NCBI GenBank assembly: GCA_016926755.1
Contig: JAFGNZ010000122.1
Location: forward strand, 1-49,857
Direction of reading: 5' to 3'
From: Myxococcaceae bacterium
GTDB lineage: Bacteria; Myxococcota; Myxococcia; Myxococcales; Myxococcaceae
Length of the DNA: 49,857 nt
Each line of letters opens with the position of its first letter. Positions within the stretch are counted from its first letter, which is position 1. Both the position numbers and the translations under genes were made by a program. This document shows positions 1 through 8,264 of the stretch, piece by piece. The notes beneath the pieces are model-generated. The model was not told the DNA's origin and made no database searches. It saw only the letters and a list, made by a program, of their open reading frames with translations.

Positions 1-223
1 AAGCAAGAGGGCTACCTCACGGGTTGAGATGTGGGGTATCCTGAGCCGTCGCTGACGGGTCCGCCCGCCCCGGCGTCCCGCTCTCCCTCGGGCCACGGCC
101 TCAAGCGTGTTGAAGCGATTCGAAGCTCACCCCAGGGCGCGCTCTTTCCGAACCGGTATGGCTGTCCGACAGGTTTGTCCGGAGCGCTCCCGGCGGCGGC
201 TTCGGCAACTTTGCTGAAGGAGA

Positions 224-1033
224 TTAGAGCGCTGTCGGCTTGCCGATCTCCAGCTCCACCACCTTCGCGGCGCCTCGGACCTTCTTCAGCTCCCCTCGAA
301 GCTGCTCGGGGCTGCCCGTGAGCAGGGGGAAGGTGCCGTAGTGCATGGGGATGAGGCGCTGCACCTTGAGCAGCCGGGCCGCCTGGGCCGCATCGGCCGG
401 GTGCATGGTGAAGTGCCCGCCCACCGGCAGCATCGCCACGGTGGGCTTGAACTGCTCGCCGATGGTGGCCATCGAGGAGAACAACCCCGTATCCCCCGCG
501 TGGTAGAGCGTCGGGCCGTTCTCGATCTGGATGACGTAGCCCACCGGCGCCCCGGCGTACTGCGGCGTGGACTTCTCGTCGGCCGCGTAGCTGCTGGAGT
601 GCACCGCCTCCACGAAATGGATGGTGGCGTCCTTCACCTTGAAGGTACCGCCCACGTTGGCACCCACGCCCTTGTCCCCCACGCCCAGCAGGCTGATCAG
701 CTCATAGCAGCCGAACACCTGCGCGCCCGTCTTCTTCGCCAGCTCCTTCGATTGGCCCACATGGTCGAAGTGCCCGTGGGTGATGAGGATGGCATCCACC
801 GCCTCGGGCCATGGAGCGCCCTTGGGGGCCGTGGGGTTCTGCAGCCACGGATCGATCGCGATGACCGCGCCGCCCGGGGTGCGCACGATGAAGGCCGCGT
901 GGCCCCACCACGTCACCTCCGTCTTGCCGCTCGGGGCCGCCTTGGGCCTGGCACTCGCCGGAGGTGTCTGGGCGCTCGCCACTCCCGTGAGTGCCATGAG
1001 CGCCATCGCCACTGCCGCCAGCTTCGTCCGCAT
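224..1033 (-). CDS. Exported metal-dependent hydrolase of the metallo-beta-lactamase fold (UPF0173-like)
   Basis: A 269-residue protein. The ATG at 1033 is chosen over upstream in-frame starts because it follows AGGAGG by 7 bases and opens a signal peptide (basic residues, hydrophobic stretch to about residue 20, ASA-type cleavage near residue 21). After it comes a metallo-beta-lactamase fold: the WWGHAAF motif near residue 42 and the metal-binding HGHFDH at 86-91, then downstream His and Asp ligands (YHAGDTG, MHYG). The order and spacing match UPF0173/YtkL-type metal-dependent hydrolases, whose substrates are largely unknown, but those are usually cytoplasmic; here the signal peptide implies periplasmic action. 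It is followed (minus strand) by 223 bases to the window edge with no supportable gene. The family call is firm, the substrate unknown. Confidence 0.88.
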   Translation of the reverse strand: MRTKLAAVAMALMALTGVASAQTPPASARPKAAPSGKTEVTWWGHAAFIVRTPGGAVIAIDPWLQNPTAPKGAPWPEAVDAILITHGHFDHVGQSKELAKKTGAQVFGCYELISLLGVGDKGVGANVGGTFKVKDATIHFVEAVHSSSYAADEKSTPQYAGAPVGYVIQIENGPTLYHAGDTGLFSSMATIGEQFKPTVAMLPVGGHFTMHPADAAQAARLLKVQRLIPMHYGTFPLLTGSPEQLRGELKKVRGAAKVVELEIGKPTAL

Positions 1034-1293
1034 ACCTGATCCTCCTGGGTAAGACGTCGTGGGCGCCGAGGTGCTCGGAGCACGCCTCGCCCACGCTGGC
1101 GCATAGCACCCCAGGTGCGACGATCCAGAGGCTCGTGAGCCCAAGCCCCCACTGGTCGACAAAGTCCACGGGCTCGCTGGCGGAGCTCTCGGGACACTCA
1201 GCCATCAGCATTGGCGCAGGACGAGTCGAGCCCATGTGGCGCTCCCTCGGCGCAGACGGCGAGGTGTCAGTCTATTGCCCGCTGGGCGCCCGC

Positions 1294-1662
1294 TCAGGAC
1301 TCCTCCTGGGAGCGTGGCTCGGCGGAGCCTGACGCGGCAGGGGCCGGCGTCCAGTTCCGACGCGCGTTGATCTCCTCCTTCAGCCGGAACGCCTCCTCGA
1401 GCTGGATGCCGAAGCGGTTCGCGATCGCGCAGAGGTAGATCAGGATATCCGCCAGCTCTTCGCTCACACTGCCCACCCTCGATTGCGGATCGATCGAAAG
1501 CCCCTGGCTCTTGCGCAGGGCCTTGAAGAGCTCCCCCACCTCCTCGCCCAGCAGCAGCGCCTTCTGCACGACATCCTGTCCCTGGAAGCCGCGCTCCACT
1601 TCCAGTTCAGCCACATAGCGCTGCATGTCCTCGAGGGTCGGTCTCGGAGGAAGGTGGGGCAT
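1294..1662 (-). CDS. MazG-like nucleotide pyrophosphohydrolase
   Basis: A 122-residue protein of the all-alpha NTP pyrophosphohydrolase (MazG) superfamily, which hydrolyses nucleoside triphosphates to monophosphate and pyrophosphate. The Mg-binding signature is visible: EExxE at residues 40-44 (EEVGE) and ExxD at 69-72 (EELAD) followed by a hydrophobic helix. The length equals a single MazG domain, as in small house-cleaning enzymes. GGGAG lies 8 bases before the ATG at 1662. The C-terminal 20 residues are Pro/Ser-rich and probably disordered. The 260 bases to the next gene downstream (1034-1293) hold no supported gene. Substrate preference cannot be read from sequence. Confidence 0.88.
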   Translation of the reverse strand: MPHLPPRPTLEDMQRYVAELEVERGFQGQDVVQKALLLGEEVGELFKALRKSQGLSIDPQSRVGSVSEELADILIYLCAIANRFGIQLEEAFRLKEEINARRNWTPAPAASGSAEPRSQEES

Positions 1663-1713
1663 GGTGTCACTCCCTTCATGAGAGATCTCAACCGGTGAGT
1701 TGCGATCGTGCGG

Positions 1714-2112
1714 TCAAGCTGGTGGCAGCGCCGCTGACACCCGTGCGGCGCGCATGAGGAAGAGGCCGGCCCAGGCGTCGAGGATGCCGATGGTGGCCGG
1801 GAGGACCGCCAAGGCCCCCTTGTCGGTCATGAGCGCCATTCCGGTATCGAAGAACTGTAGCGCAGCATCCGCCAGAAGGAGCCCGGCGATCCCTTCCCGC
1901 TTGCCGCGAATCGCGAGGACGATGAACGCGATTCCCAGGAGTATCGTTCGGCTGGCGAACATCAGAGCGAGCGTCCGCGCTGGTTCATTCGAACTCCCGG
2001 CGATCATCTTCTCGGGCGAGATGAAGAGCATGACCGAGTACAGGGCGAGCACTGCGCCCCGGAGCATGGCAAATGCGCGTGCAAGGCGGTCGGGCCAGGT
2101 GTTGCTCGGCAT
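1714..2112 (-). CDS. Small integral membrane protein, four predicted TM helices (DUF4267-like)
   Basis: A 132-residue hydrophobic protein with about four membrane segments (roughly residues 15-35, 48-68, 74-95, 103-123 of the shorter form). The run ASRTILLGIAFIVLAIRG followed by a second hydrophobic hairpin with FFDTGMAL resembles DUF4267-type membrane proteins; this is recognition by eye only. The start at 2112 is preferred because GGGAG lies about 7 bases upstream. An alternative ATG at 2133 overlaps the stop of a 36-codon upstream frame as ATGA, so coupled translation from there is possible. Function unknown. Confidence 0.7.
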   Translation of the reverse strand: MPSNTWPDRLARAFAMLRGAVLALYSVMLFISPEKMIAGSSNEPARTLALMFASRTILLGIAFIVLAIRGKREGIAGLLLADAALQFFDTGMALMTDKGALAVLPATIGILDAWAGLFLMRAARVSAALPPA

Positions 2113-2129
2113 CGGAGGCTCCCTGTGAG

Positions 2130-2240
2130 TCATCGGTCAAGCGTGTCGACGTAAGCATACACCCGCCCCAGCCACACCTCGATCACTCCGGCGGAAGGGG
2201 CGCCATGGGAAAGGTGCCTCCAGAACTCGAGGCCTTCCAT
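2130..2240 (-). CDS. Possible 36-residue ORF or gene remnant
   Basis: A short minus-strand frame starting at ATG 2240 and ending in TGA at 2130-2132. Its last codons look protein-like (VIEVWLGRVYAYVDTLDR), and its stop overlaps the upstream ATG of the membrane-protein gene as ATGA, an arrangement typical of coupled genes. No good ribosome binding site is visible and the frame is closed by a stop at 2286-2288. It could be a tiny real gene, the 3' end of a decayed larger gene, or chance. The region to 2410 also carries the arsM promoter on the other strand, which I cannot pinpoint. Confidence 0.25.
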   Translation of the reverse strand: MEGLEFWRHLSHGAPSAGVIEVWLGRVYAYVDTLDR

Positions 2241-2410
2241 GCCCCAGATCGTGGGCCACCCTGGTTGCAGGAGCCGTGCTCCCTGCTATCACTCGGGAAT
2301 CAGGGACTCTCCGTGGAGGCGTGACGCTCCCGGAGTGTAGCACGGTTCTCAACGCCACTGCCGAGCGGCAGGATCCAGCGACACGCGGAACCCATCAAGG
2401 AGCGGTCCAC

Positions 2411-3496
2411 ATGAAGGTACACCCGGCAGAACCTGGCCCTCAGGACCTTCAGGCGTTCGTGAGCGAGTACTACGGCAAGCTGCTTGCCTCGAGCGCCGAT
2501 CTGAAAACGAACGCCTGCTGCGCGAGCGGCGCGCCGCCCACATGGCTCGCCTCCCGGTTGGCGAACATCCACCCGGACGTGGCGAACCGCTTCTACGGTT
2601 GCGGGTTCCCGATCCCGCACGGACTGCATGGCGCCACGGTGATGGACCTCGGGTGCGGCACCGGCCGCGACGTCTACGTCCTCGCGCAGCTCGTCGGCCC
2701 GGAGGGACACGTCCATGGGATCGACATGACCGAGGAGCAGCTCGCCCTGGCGCGCGACACCGCGAGCTGGCACGCCGAAAGGTTCCGCTACCCTCGCCCC
2801 AACACGAGCTTCCATCGGGGGTACATCGAAGACCTGCGAAGCATCGGCATCGGCGACCAGAGCGTTGATGTCGTCGTATCGAACTGCGTCGTCAACCTCA
2901 GCCCTCGCAAGGATCTCGTGCTCGCCGAGGTGTTCCGGGTGCTGAAGCCCGGCGGGGAGCTGTACATCAGCGACGTGTTCGCGGACCGGCGGCTCGCTCC
3001 GGAGGTCTCGAGCGACCCCGTGCTCTACGCGGAGTGCCTCGGAGGCGCGCTCTACCAGGCAGACTTCGTCAGCCTCGCCAGACGCGCGGGCTTCACCGAC
3101 CCGAGGGTCGTCAGCAGCTCTCCGATCTCGATTCAAAACGATGAGATCTCCAGCAAGGTCGGCGCGGCGCGCTTCACCTCGGTGACCTATCGGCTCTTCA
3201 AGCTCGAAGGGCTCGACGAGCAGTGCGAGGACTACGGCCAGTCCGCCGTGTACCGGGGTGGCATCGAAGGTTCGGAGTCGCTCTTCTGGCTCGACGACCA
3301 CCACGCCTTCGAGCGTGGCCGGCCCGAGCGCGTGTGCGCGAACACCGCGGCCATGCTGTCGAACACCCGCTTCGCGCCCTGGTTCGAGCTCCGGGGCTCA
3401 CGCACCACGCACTTCGGCGTGTACCCGTGTGGTCCGACCATGGCTGCCGCGCAGTACCAGAGCACGGCTCGGGAGGGCGGCGGCGCCTGCTGCTGA
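2411..3496 (+). CDS. arsM: Arsenite S-adenosylmethionine methyltransferase ArsM
   Basis: A 361-residue cytoplasmic methyltransferase that converts As(III) to methylated, partly volatile arsenicals using SAM. The ATG at 2411 follows AAGGAG by about 9 bases. The SAM-binding motif DLGCGTGRD lies at 79-87, the acidic loop GIDM at 103-106 and post-I NCVVNLSP at 158-165. The cysteines expected of ArsM are present: C36/C37, C64, C159 and C209, matching the four-Cys pattern of characterised ArsM enzymes. The C-terminal part (about 250-361) with terminal GGGACC is typical of bacterial ArsM. No arsR, arsB or arsC lies nearby, so it looks like a stand-alone detoxification gene. Leucine is mostly CTC, unlike most of the window. 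Confidence 0.93.
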   Translation: MKVHPAEPGPQDLQAFVSEYYGKLLASSADLKTNACCASGAPPTWLASRLANIHPDVANRFYGCGFPIPHGLHGATVMDLGCGTGRDVYVLAQLVGPEGHVHGIDMTEEQLALARDTASWHAERFRYPRPNTSFHRGYIEDLRSIGIGDQSVDVVVSNCVVNLSPRKDLVLAEVFRVLKPGGELYISDVFADRRLAPEVSSDPVLYAECLGGALYQADFVSLARRAGFTDPRVVSSSPISIQNDEISSKVGAARFTSVTYRLFKLEGLDEQCEDYGQSAVYRGGIEGSESLFWLDDHHAFERGRPERVCANTAAMLSNTRFAPWFELRGSRTTHFGVYPCGPTMAAAQYQSTAREGGGACC

Positions 3497-3511
3497 CTCA
3501 CCCTCGACACC

Positions 3512-4036
3512 CTATTTGCGCTCCAGGGCTGGAGTCACCCCTTCGACCCGCGCCTTGCCGTCCTTGTCGACCTCGAGCCGCAGGTGCGGGGCCTCCTGGG
3601 CGTCGTAGAGGACGATGCTCGCCACGCCATCCACCACGCCGATGGAGATGCGCTCCTTGCCCTCGTAGCCGAAGGAGATGCTGGGCTTGCCCTTGATGAG
3701 GCTCATGCACATCGCCTCGTAGCCCTCATCGCTGTCGAAGCACAGCGCGCGGCCACCGATGGCGTCGAGCATGGCGAGCCCTCCGAGCTCTTGCCCGGAC
3801 GAGTCCATGAACTGGATGCCGTACGCCTTGAGCGCGCGCTTCAGGCCCTTGGGATCGGGCAACGGCGCGCCAATGCGGATGCGCGGCTGGCCGTGCTCGT
3901 CAACGATGTTCAGCTCGCGCACCGCGAGCGACGCGGTGGGTTGCGGTGCGGCCGTGGCGCTCGCGCACGCGCCGAGGGTGCATACCGCGCAGGAGCCGAC
4001 AACCATCACCACGAGACGGCGGAGGGGATTCGACAT
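3512..4036 (-). CDS. Predicted lipoprotein of unknown function
   Basis: A 174-residue protein with a lipoprotein signal peptide: basic N-terminus (LRR), hydrophobic stretch and lipobox LGAC with Cys at about residue 24. The mature part has beta-rich segments with repeated xGIQFxDSSGxE / RIxIGxxDGxAxIxLYD patterns, reminiscent of proteins with short repeated beta hairpins around residues 40-165. No catalytic motif is seen. A GAAAGG sequence about 10 bases before the ATG is a weak ribosome binding site. It converges with arsM, 15 bases between stops. Likely lipid-anchored in the envelope; role unknown. Confidence 0.75.
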   Translation of the reverse strand: MSNPLRRLVVMVVGSCAVCTLGACASATAAPQPTASLAVRELNIVDEHGQPRIRIGAPLPDPKGLKRALKAYGIQFMDSSGQELGGLAMLDAIGGRALCFDSDEGYEAMCMSLIKGKPSISFGYEGKERISIGVVDGVASIVLYDAQEAPHLRLEVDKDGKARVEGVTPALERK

Positions 4037-4350
4037 AGCGAGCAGGCCTTTCGCTGGGTGGCGTCGTTGAGAGGGGCGTCAACCTCGAGGAGTCCTCACC
4101 CCGCTGATCCATGGCAGTGCGTTCATTTCGTCATGGTTCCGTCATGGCGATCGCACATTCCCCCGAATGTTGGCGGTCATCGCGGAGCGCGGAGATCGGG
4201 TCATCGGTCGCACACCGGCCCCTGAGCGTTGGGACGGGCACGAGCTCATCACGACGGCTATCTTGAGGGCCGCGGGCTTGGAGTTGGGCTGGCACGCGCG
4301 TAGTCCGAGGAAGAGGACGCTCCTCTCCATCCCCGCACCAGCGCTATGAA
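4037..4350. other. Intergenic region with one short inverted repeat
   Basis: 314 bases between the divergent lipoprotein gene and the amidohydrolase gene. No frame in it has a ribosome binding site or recognisable protein. It contains a perfect 6-bp inverted repeat with 4-base loop, ACATTC-CCCC-GAATGT at 4155-4170, which may be an operator or a small hairpin. Promoters for both flanking genes should be here, but no convincing -35/-10 pair was found. Confidence 0.4.
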
Positions 4351-4356
4351 GTGGCA

Positions 4357-5661
4357 ATGAACCCTTCTTCGAAGCGCGTGATCTCCGATCTCAAGGAACT
4401 CGAGAAGCTCACCTCCGACGAGCGCGGCGCCCAGCGCGTCGCGTGGGGCCCCGTCTGGCGCAAGGCGCGCGAGTGGTTCGCGGGCAAGCTGAAAAACGAG
4501 CTCTCCCTCCCCATGCGCCAGGACGGCGCCGGTAACCTCTGGGCCACGCTCCACGGCGACTCCGAGCGGAGCATCGTCATCGGCAGCCACCTCGACTCGG
4601 TCCCCGGTGGCGGCTGGCTCGACGGCTGCCTCGGCGTGCTCGCAGGGCTCGAGGTCCTCCGCGTCTACGCCGCGAAGGGCGAGCGCCCGCCGGTCACGAT
4701 CCACCTCGTCGATTGGGCCGACGAAGAGGGCGCGCGCTTCGGCCGCAGCCTCACCGGGTCCGCCGCGTCCGCGGGCTCGCTCGATCCGCACAAGGAGCTC
4801 GCGCACCTCGTAGACCGCGCCGGCGTGAAGCTCCCCGACGCGCTGAAGGAGAACGGCATCACCCTTGACGGCATGAAGACCGCGCGGAAGTACTTCGACG
4901 GCCTGCGGGCCGAGGCCTACCTCGAGCTGCACATCGAGCAGGGGCCGGTGCTGCAGCAGATGAAGCGCCCGGTCGGCGTGGTCCTCGGGACGATGGGCGT
5001 CGAGCGCCACCACCTGAAGTTCATCGGGCAGGCCGCGCACTCCGGCGCCGCGCCGCTGCATCTCCGCCAGGACGCGTTCCTCGCAGGCGCCCGCTTCGCG
5101 CTCGCCGCGCAGGAGCTGGCGACGAAGCTCTCCGGCAAGACGCCGCGCACGCGCGTGGTGGCGACCTGCGGCGTGGTGAAGGTCGAGCCGAACTTCGTCA
5201 CCGCGGTGCCGGGCCGCACGGAGATCTCCATCGACATGCGCGCGCTCGACGCAGACGTGCTCGCGAAGCTGCTCGCGGGGACGAAGAAGGCGTCGCTCGC
5301 CGCGGCGAAGGAGTTCAACGTCAAGGTCGAGTGGAGCCCGATCCTCAAGATCACCCCGCGCCTCTTCGACGACACGCTCACCGGCTTCGTGCGAAAGGCG
5401 GTCAAGGGCGTCACCGGCCATGCGCCGGAGATCCCGTCGGGTCCGCTCCACGACGCGGCGGAGATGGCCGACATCGTGCCGACCGCGATGATCTTCGCGC
5501 AGTCTTCACCGGGCATCTCGCACACCCGCCTCGAGGACACGCCGGAGCCGGCGCTCGACAAGTCGGTGCGCGCGTTCCTCGCGACGGTCGAGCAGACCGT
5601 GAAGCACCTCGCGCGGAAGGCCGCGCCCCGGCGCAAGCTGGCCGCCGGCGGTCGCCGCTAG
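4357..5661 (+). CDS. M20-family Zn-dependent amidohydrolase (N-carbamoyl-L-amino acid hydrolase / allantoate amidohydrolase type)
   Basis: About 434 residues, normal for the hydantoinase/carbamoylase branch of peptidase family M20, which cleaves N-carbamoyl amino acids, ureidoglycolate or allantoate. Metal and catalytic residues appear in order: SHLDSVPGGGWLDG (His and two Asp), DEEGARF (catalytic Glu pair), ELHIEQGP (His), GxSH near the C-terminus and the inter-subunit loop containing GPLHDAAEM. The dimerisation domain sits in the middle (about 210-325). The start could be ATG 4357 or GTG 4351; neither has a strong ribosome binding site. The C-terminus is Arg/Lys-rich. No purine or hydantoin catabolic genes adjoin it. 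Leucine is strongly CTC-biased, unlike downstream genes, which may indicate transfer. Substrate unknown. Confidence 0.88.
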   Translation: MNPSSKRVISDLKELEKLTSDERGAQRVAWGPVWRKAREWFAGKLKNELSLPMRQDGAGNLWATLHGDSERSIVIGSHLDSVPGGGWLDGCLGVLAGLEVLRVYAAKGERPPVTIHLVDWADEEGARFGRSLTGSAASAGSLDPHKELAHLVDRAGVKLPDALKENGITLDGMKTARKYFDGLRAEAYLELHIEQGPVLQQMKRPVGVVLGTMGVERHHLKFIGQAAHSGAAPLHLRQDAFLAGARFALAAQELATKLSGKTPRTRVVATCGVVKVEPNFVTAVPGRTEISIDMRALDADVLAKLLAGTKKASLAAAKEFNVKVEWSPILKITPRLFDDTLTGFVRKAVKGVTGHAPEIPSGPLHDAAEMADIVPTAMIFAQSSPGISHTRLEDTPEPALDKSVRAFLATVEQTVKHLARKAAPRRKLAAGGRR

Positions 5662-5710
5662 GACCGTTTTCCGCTAAGTCGGGGCGAAACGCTTCAGGAG
5701 GTCGAAGAGC

Positions 5711-6760
5711 ATGGCGACGAAGAATCAGGAACCGCAGCCGATCGACGCATATCTGGCGAGCGTGAAGGATCCGGTGGCGAGGAAGACGCTGGGGGCGCTG
5801 CGCTTGCAACTGCGCAAGCTGCTCCCAGGGGCAGCCGAGACGATCAGCTACCGGATGCCCGCCTTCAAGGTCGATGGGAACGCCGTGGCTGGCTTCGCGT
5901 TCTTCAAGGACCACTGTGGCTACTACCCGTTCAGCGGCAGCGTGGTGCCGGCACTGAAGCCGGAGTTGGAGGGGTACTCCACGTCGAAAAGCGGCGTCAC
6001 CTTCCGGCCCGACAAGCCGCTGCCGGCGAAGCTGGTGAAGCGGCTGGTGCAGGCGCGGCTCGCGGAGCTTGCCACGGGCGGGAAGAAGCCCGCGGCCGCG
6101 AGGAAGAGCGCGCTGATCACCGAGCGCGTGACCGACAGCGCCGTGAAGGATGCCACCGGACGGGATTGGAAGGCTTGGATGCGCGCCCTGGATGCAGCAG
6201 GGGCGGCCGAGCTGAACCACAAGCAGCTCGTCGCGCTCGTGGCCCGGGAGGTCGAGTCCGGTTGGTGGCAGCAGTCGATCGCGGTGGCGTATGAGCAGGC
6301 TCGCGGCAAGCGGGTGGTGGGCGAGACAGCCACGACGGGCTTCCAGGTGGGGGTGGTGCGCACGTTGCGGATGACCGCTCCCGAGTTGTGGGACCTGCTC
6401 ACAAAGCAGGCGGAGCGCTGGCTGGGCCCGGGTGCGACGCTGAAGCTCGAGCCGGGGAAGGGCTATGCGGTCCCCAAGAGGCGCGGAGCCCCCGGCGTGC
6501 GCGGAGAGTTGCGGGTGGTGAAGCCCGGGCAACGCCTGCGCATGACGTGGCAGCCAGACGGCTGGAAGAAGCCGGCCACGTTGCAGCTCACCCTGGAGCC
6601 CAAGGCGAGAGGTACCGCTCTCCACGTGCACCTGGAAAAGCTGCCGGACGCGAAGACCCGGGAGGCCATGCGCGAGCACTGGTCGAAGGTCCTCGCGAAG
6701 ATCGCGGAGAGCGCCTCCTTCAGCCCCTCGCCCACGTCCATCAGGGAGGGCACGAGCTGA
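5711..6760 (+). CDS. Three-domain protein: DUF1801 (YdhG-like) + DUF4287-like helix region + SRPBCC fold
   Basis: A 349-residue protein with AGGAGG 9 bases before the ATG. Residues about 8-118 form a DUF1801 domain (TISYRMPAFK, a hydrophobic core, then SGSVVPALKPEL), a frataxin-like fold whose bacterial members are called iron-chaperone-like on weak evidence. Residues about 135-200 carry a helical region with ATGRDWKAWMRALDAAGA and SGWWQQSIAVAYEQARG, the pattern seen in DUF4287/SRPBCC proteins. Residues about 205-345 look like an SRPBCC (AHSA1/START) ligand-binding domain, with LRMTWQPDGWKKPATLQLTL near the end. No stop or frame break separates the parts, so this is a genuine fusion. Cytoplasmic; ligand unknown. 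Confidence 0.8.
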   Translation: MATKNQEPQPIDAYLASVKDPVARKTLGALRLQLRKLLPGAAETISYRMPAFKVDGNAVAGFAFFKDHCGYYPFSGSVVPALKPELEGYSTSKSGVTFRPDKPLPAKLVKRLVQARLAELATGGKKPAAARKSALITERVTDSAVKDATGRDWKAWMRALDAAGAAELNHKQLVALVAREVESGWWQQSIAVAYEQARGKRVVGETATTGFQVGVVRTLRMTAPELWDLLTKQAERWLGPGATLKLEPGKGYAVPKRRGAPGVRGELRVVKPGQRLRMTWQPDGWKKPATLQLTLEPKARGTALHVHLEKLPDAKTREAMREHWSKVLAKIAESASFSPSPTSIREGTS

Positions 6761-6832
6761 TCGAGGGAGCAGTGCCGAAGCGGCAAGAGGGGTCTGGGCA
6801 TATCCTCCCCGGCTGTCCGATTCACCTTTTGA

Positions 6833-7567
6833 TCAACCCCGCTCCGCTGGCACCGGAGCCCCCGCCGGGAACAGCGGGAGGTGGCTCGCGGCCTCCCGGA
6901 CGAGCCCGAGGAAGGCCCGCGTCGCCTCCGTGAGCGGGATGCCCATCGTCCTCAGCGTGCGGCGGTGGTCCACCAGCACCACGCCCATCGCCGCCAGCGC
7001 CAGGCTCCACCACGCCACCTGCCACGCCGCGCGCAGGGGCACGCCCCAGCCCTGCCGCGCGAAGAACTCGCCGTGGTAGTCCAGGTGATGCTGCTCGTCC
7101 TCGCAGATCTCCTCCAGCCCCCGCCGCAGCCCACCCGCCGGCAGCCGTGAGGCGAGCAACCCGTAGAAGGCGCCGCCCACCACCTCCGCCACCAGCAGCA
7201 CCGTCAGCTTCAGCCGCAGGCCCAGCAGCCGACGCCCGAACACGAAGAGGCGCTCGGTCCAGTTGCGCGCCGCCAGCTTGCCGCCCAGGGCTCGCACCAT
7301 GACTCCAAGGATGCGCCCATGTCGCCCTTCCTCCGCCACGAAGAGCTTCAACGCCGCGCGGTAGTCCGCGTCAATGCCGGGCACCCTCGCGCGCTCTATC
7401 TCGTGCGCGATGCGTCCCTCCCCGGCCTCGCCGAGCTGGAAGGTCGCCAGGGACTTCGCCAGCGCCGGGCGCCACGCCGCTGGCACCTCCTCCGCTCGCT
7501 CCAGCCCCTCGGGAAGGGGACGCCGTCGGTTCACCTCGAAGTGCCTGCGCCAGTCGCTCCATCGCAT
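6833..7567 (-). CDS. Ferritin-like di-iron domain protein with a C-terminal hydrophobic segment
   Basis: A 244-residue protein with AAGGAGAGG before the ATG at 7567. The four-helix pattern of ferritin-like di-iron proteins is visible: Glu near residue 50, E80xxH83 (EEGRH), E128 in VAEVVGG and E158xxH161 (EDEQHH). These six residues would complete a carboxylate-bridged di-iron site. Residues about 175-195 form one strongly hydrophobic segment (WWSLALAAMGVVLVD), suggesting membrane attachment, unusual for soluble ferritin-like enzymes but known in membrane di-iron proteins. It converges with the DUF1801 fusion gene. Activity (oxidase, hydroxylase or iron storage) cannot be assigned. Confidence 0.8.
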   Translation of the reverse strand: MRWSDWRRHFEVNRRRPLPEGLERAEEVPAAWRPALAKSLATFQLGEAGEGRIAHEIERARVPGIDADYRAALKLFVAEEGRHGRILGVMVRALGGKLAARNWTERLFVFGRRLLGLRLKLTVLLVAEVVGGAFYGLLASRLPAGGLRRGLEEICEDEQHHLDYHGEFFARQGWGVPLRAAWQVAWWSLALAAMGVVLVDHRRTLRTMGIPLTEATRAFLGLVREAASHLPLFPAGAPVPAERG

Positions 7568-7655
7568 GGTCCTCTCCTTCGCGGGACGCGCCCTGCGCCC
7601 CTCACGCGAAGAAGAGATGCCTCAGCCCCGAGCGCCCGGAGCGCCCTCGAGCCCC

Positions 7656-7704
7656 AGCGGTCGCGCCATGCCCCCGAGCGGTCGCGCCATACCCCCGAGC
7701 GATC
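7656..7704. repeat. 21-bp tandem repeat, two copies plus partial third
   Basis: Two adjacent 21-base units (7656-7676 and 7677-7697) differ at one base (G/A near the middle) and are followed by the first bases of a third unit. They lie in the 309-base region between the ferritin-like gene and the next plus-strand gene, which otherwise shows no supported gene. Only two full units without spacers, so not CRISPR. The spacing is two helical turns, so an operator pair is possible, as is simple slippage. Confidence 0.75.
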
Positions 7705-7876
7705 CTCCCCCTCGCGAGCCCCTGTGTTCAGTGTCAGCGGATGCGGGCCCCGCTACGACGCCGCGCGCCACGGTGTCGATGGTGGACACACCCGACAAAG
7801 CACGATGAGGCCTCTTGCGCGCACTCGCCACGTGGGCACATTCTTCGTGGTGGCTACACCGATGGGAGGTGGGGCG

Positions 7877-8260
7877 ATGCTTGCCATCCATGAGAACGCG
7901 ACGGTGGAAGAGGCGAGCAGTGATCTGCTCGACTTCATCTTGAAGCCGGCCAACTGGCTCTCTGTCGAGCAGCAGGCGGAGGATCCGTCCGTACGCCCCG
8001 CCCAGAACGTGCTCTACCAGCGGCGCGTGGGCCCGCTGCGCATCTGCGCCTGCGCGGAGGTGTCCTCCTCGCTGGAGGTCTCCCTGCGCATCGCCTTCCG
8101 CGCGCCCGGGCTCACCCCGGTGAAGGCCGCCGATCACCTGGAGGCCTTCCTGCGCACCCGCCTGCCCCTGACGCCCAACTCCGAGTGGCAGGTGGAGGTG
8201 GACGAGCGCCGGTGGATCCACTTCGTGCGGCGCTACGCCAGCGCGCGCCTCCAGGCCTGA
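7877..8260 (+). CDS. Conserved-looking hypothetical protein, 127 aa
   Basis: A 127-residue soluble protein with no recognised domain. The ATG at 7877 follows GGAGG by 7-8 bases, and an in-frame ATG at 7862 overlaps that site, so 7877 is preferred. The sequence has an N-terminal helical part, then alternating strands (VLYQRRVGPLRICACAEV, LEVSLRIAFRAPG) and ends WIHFVRRYAS. No signal peptide or membrane segment. It converges with the cyclase gene with only 4 bases between stops. I do not recognise a family. Confidence 0.72.
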   Translation: MLAIHENATVEEASSDLLDFILKPANWLSVEQQAEDPSVRPAQNVLYQRRVGPLRICACAEVSSSLEVSLRIAFRAPGLTPVKAADHLEAFLRTRLPLTPNSEWQVEVDERRWIHFVRRYASARLQA

Positions 8261-8264
8261 GGCC

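Noticed and set aside
1-27. Frame-1 tail KQEGYLTG followed by TGA at the left edge, possibly the end of an upstream gene
   Set aside because: Eight codons are too few to support a gene call.
31-321. Plus-strand open frame of 96 codons at the left edge
   Set aside because: Overlaps the 3' part of the metallo-hydrolase gene, has no ribosome binding site and a Ser/Ala/Pro-rich, non-protein-like translation.
4155-4170. Short inverted repeat as a terminator
   Set aside because: Only a 6-bp stem with no T-run, and it lies in a divergent promoter region, where a terminator is not expected.
7656-7704. Tandem repeats as a CRISPR array
   Set aside because: Adjacent units without spacers, only two full copies and no cas genes.
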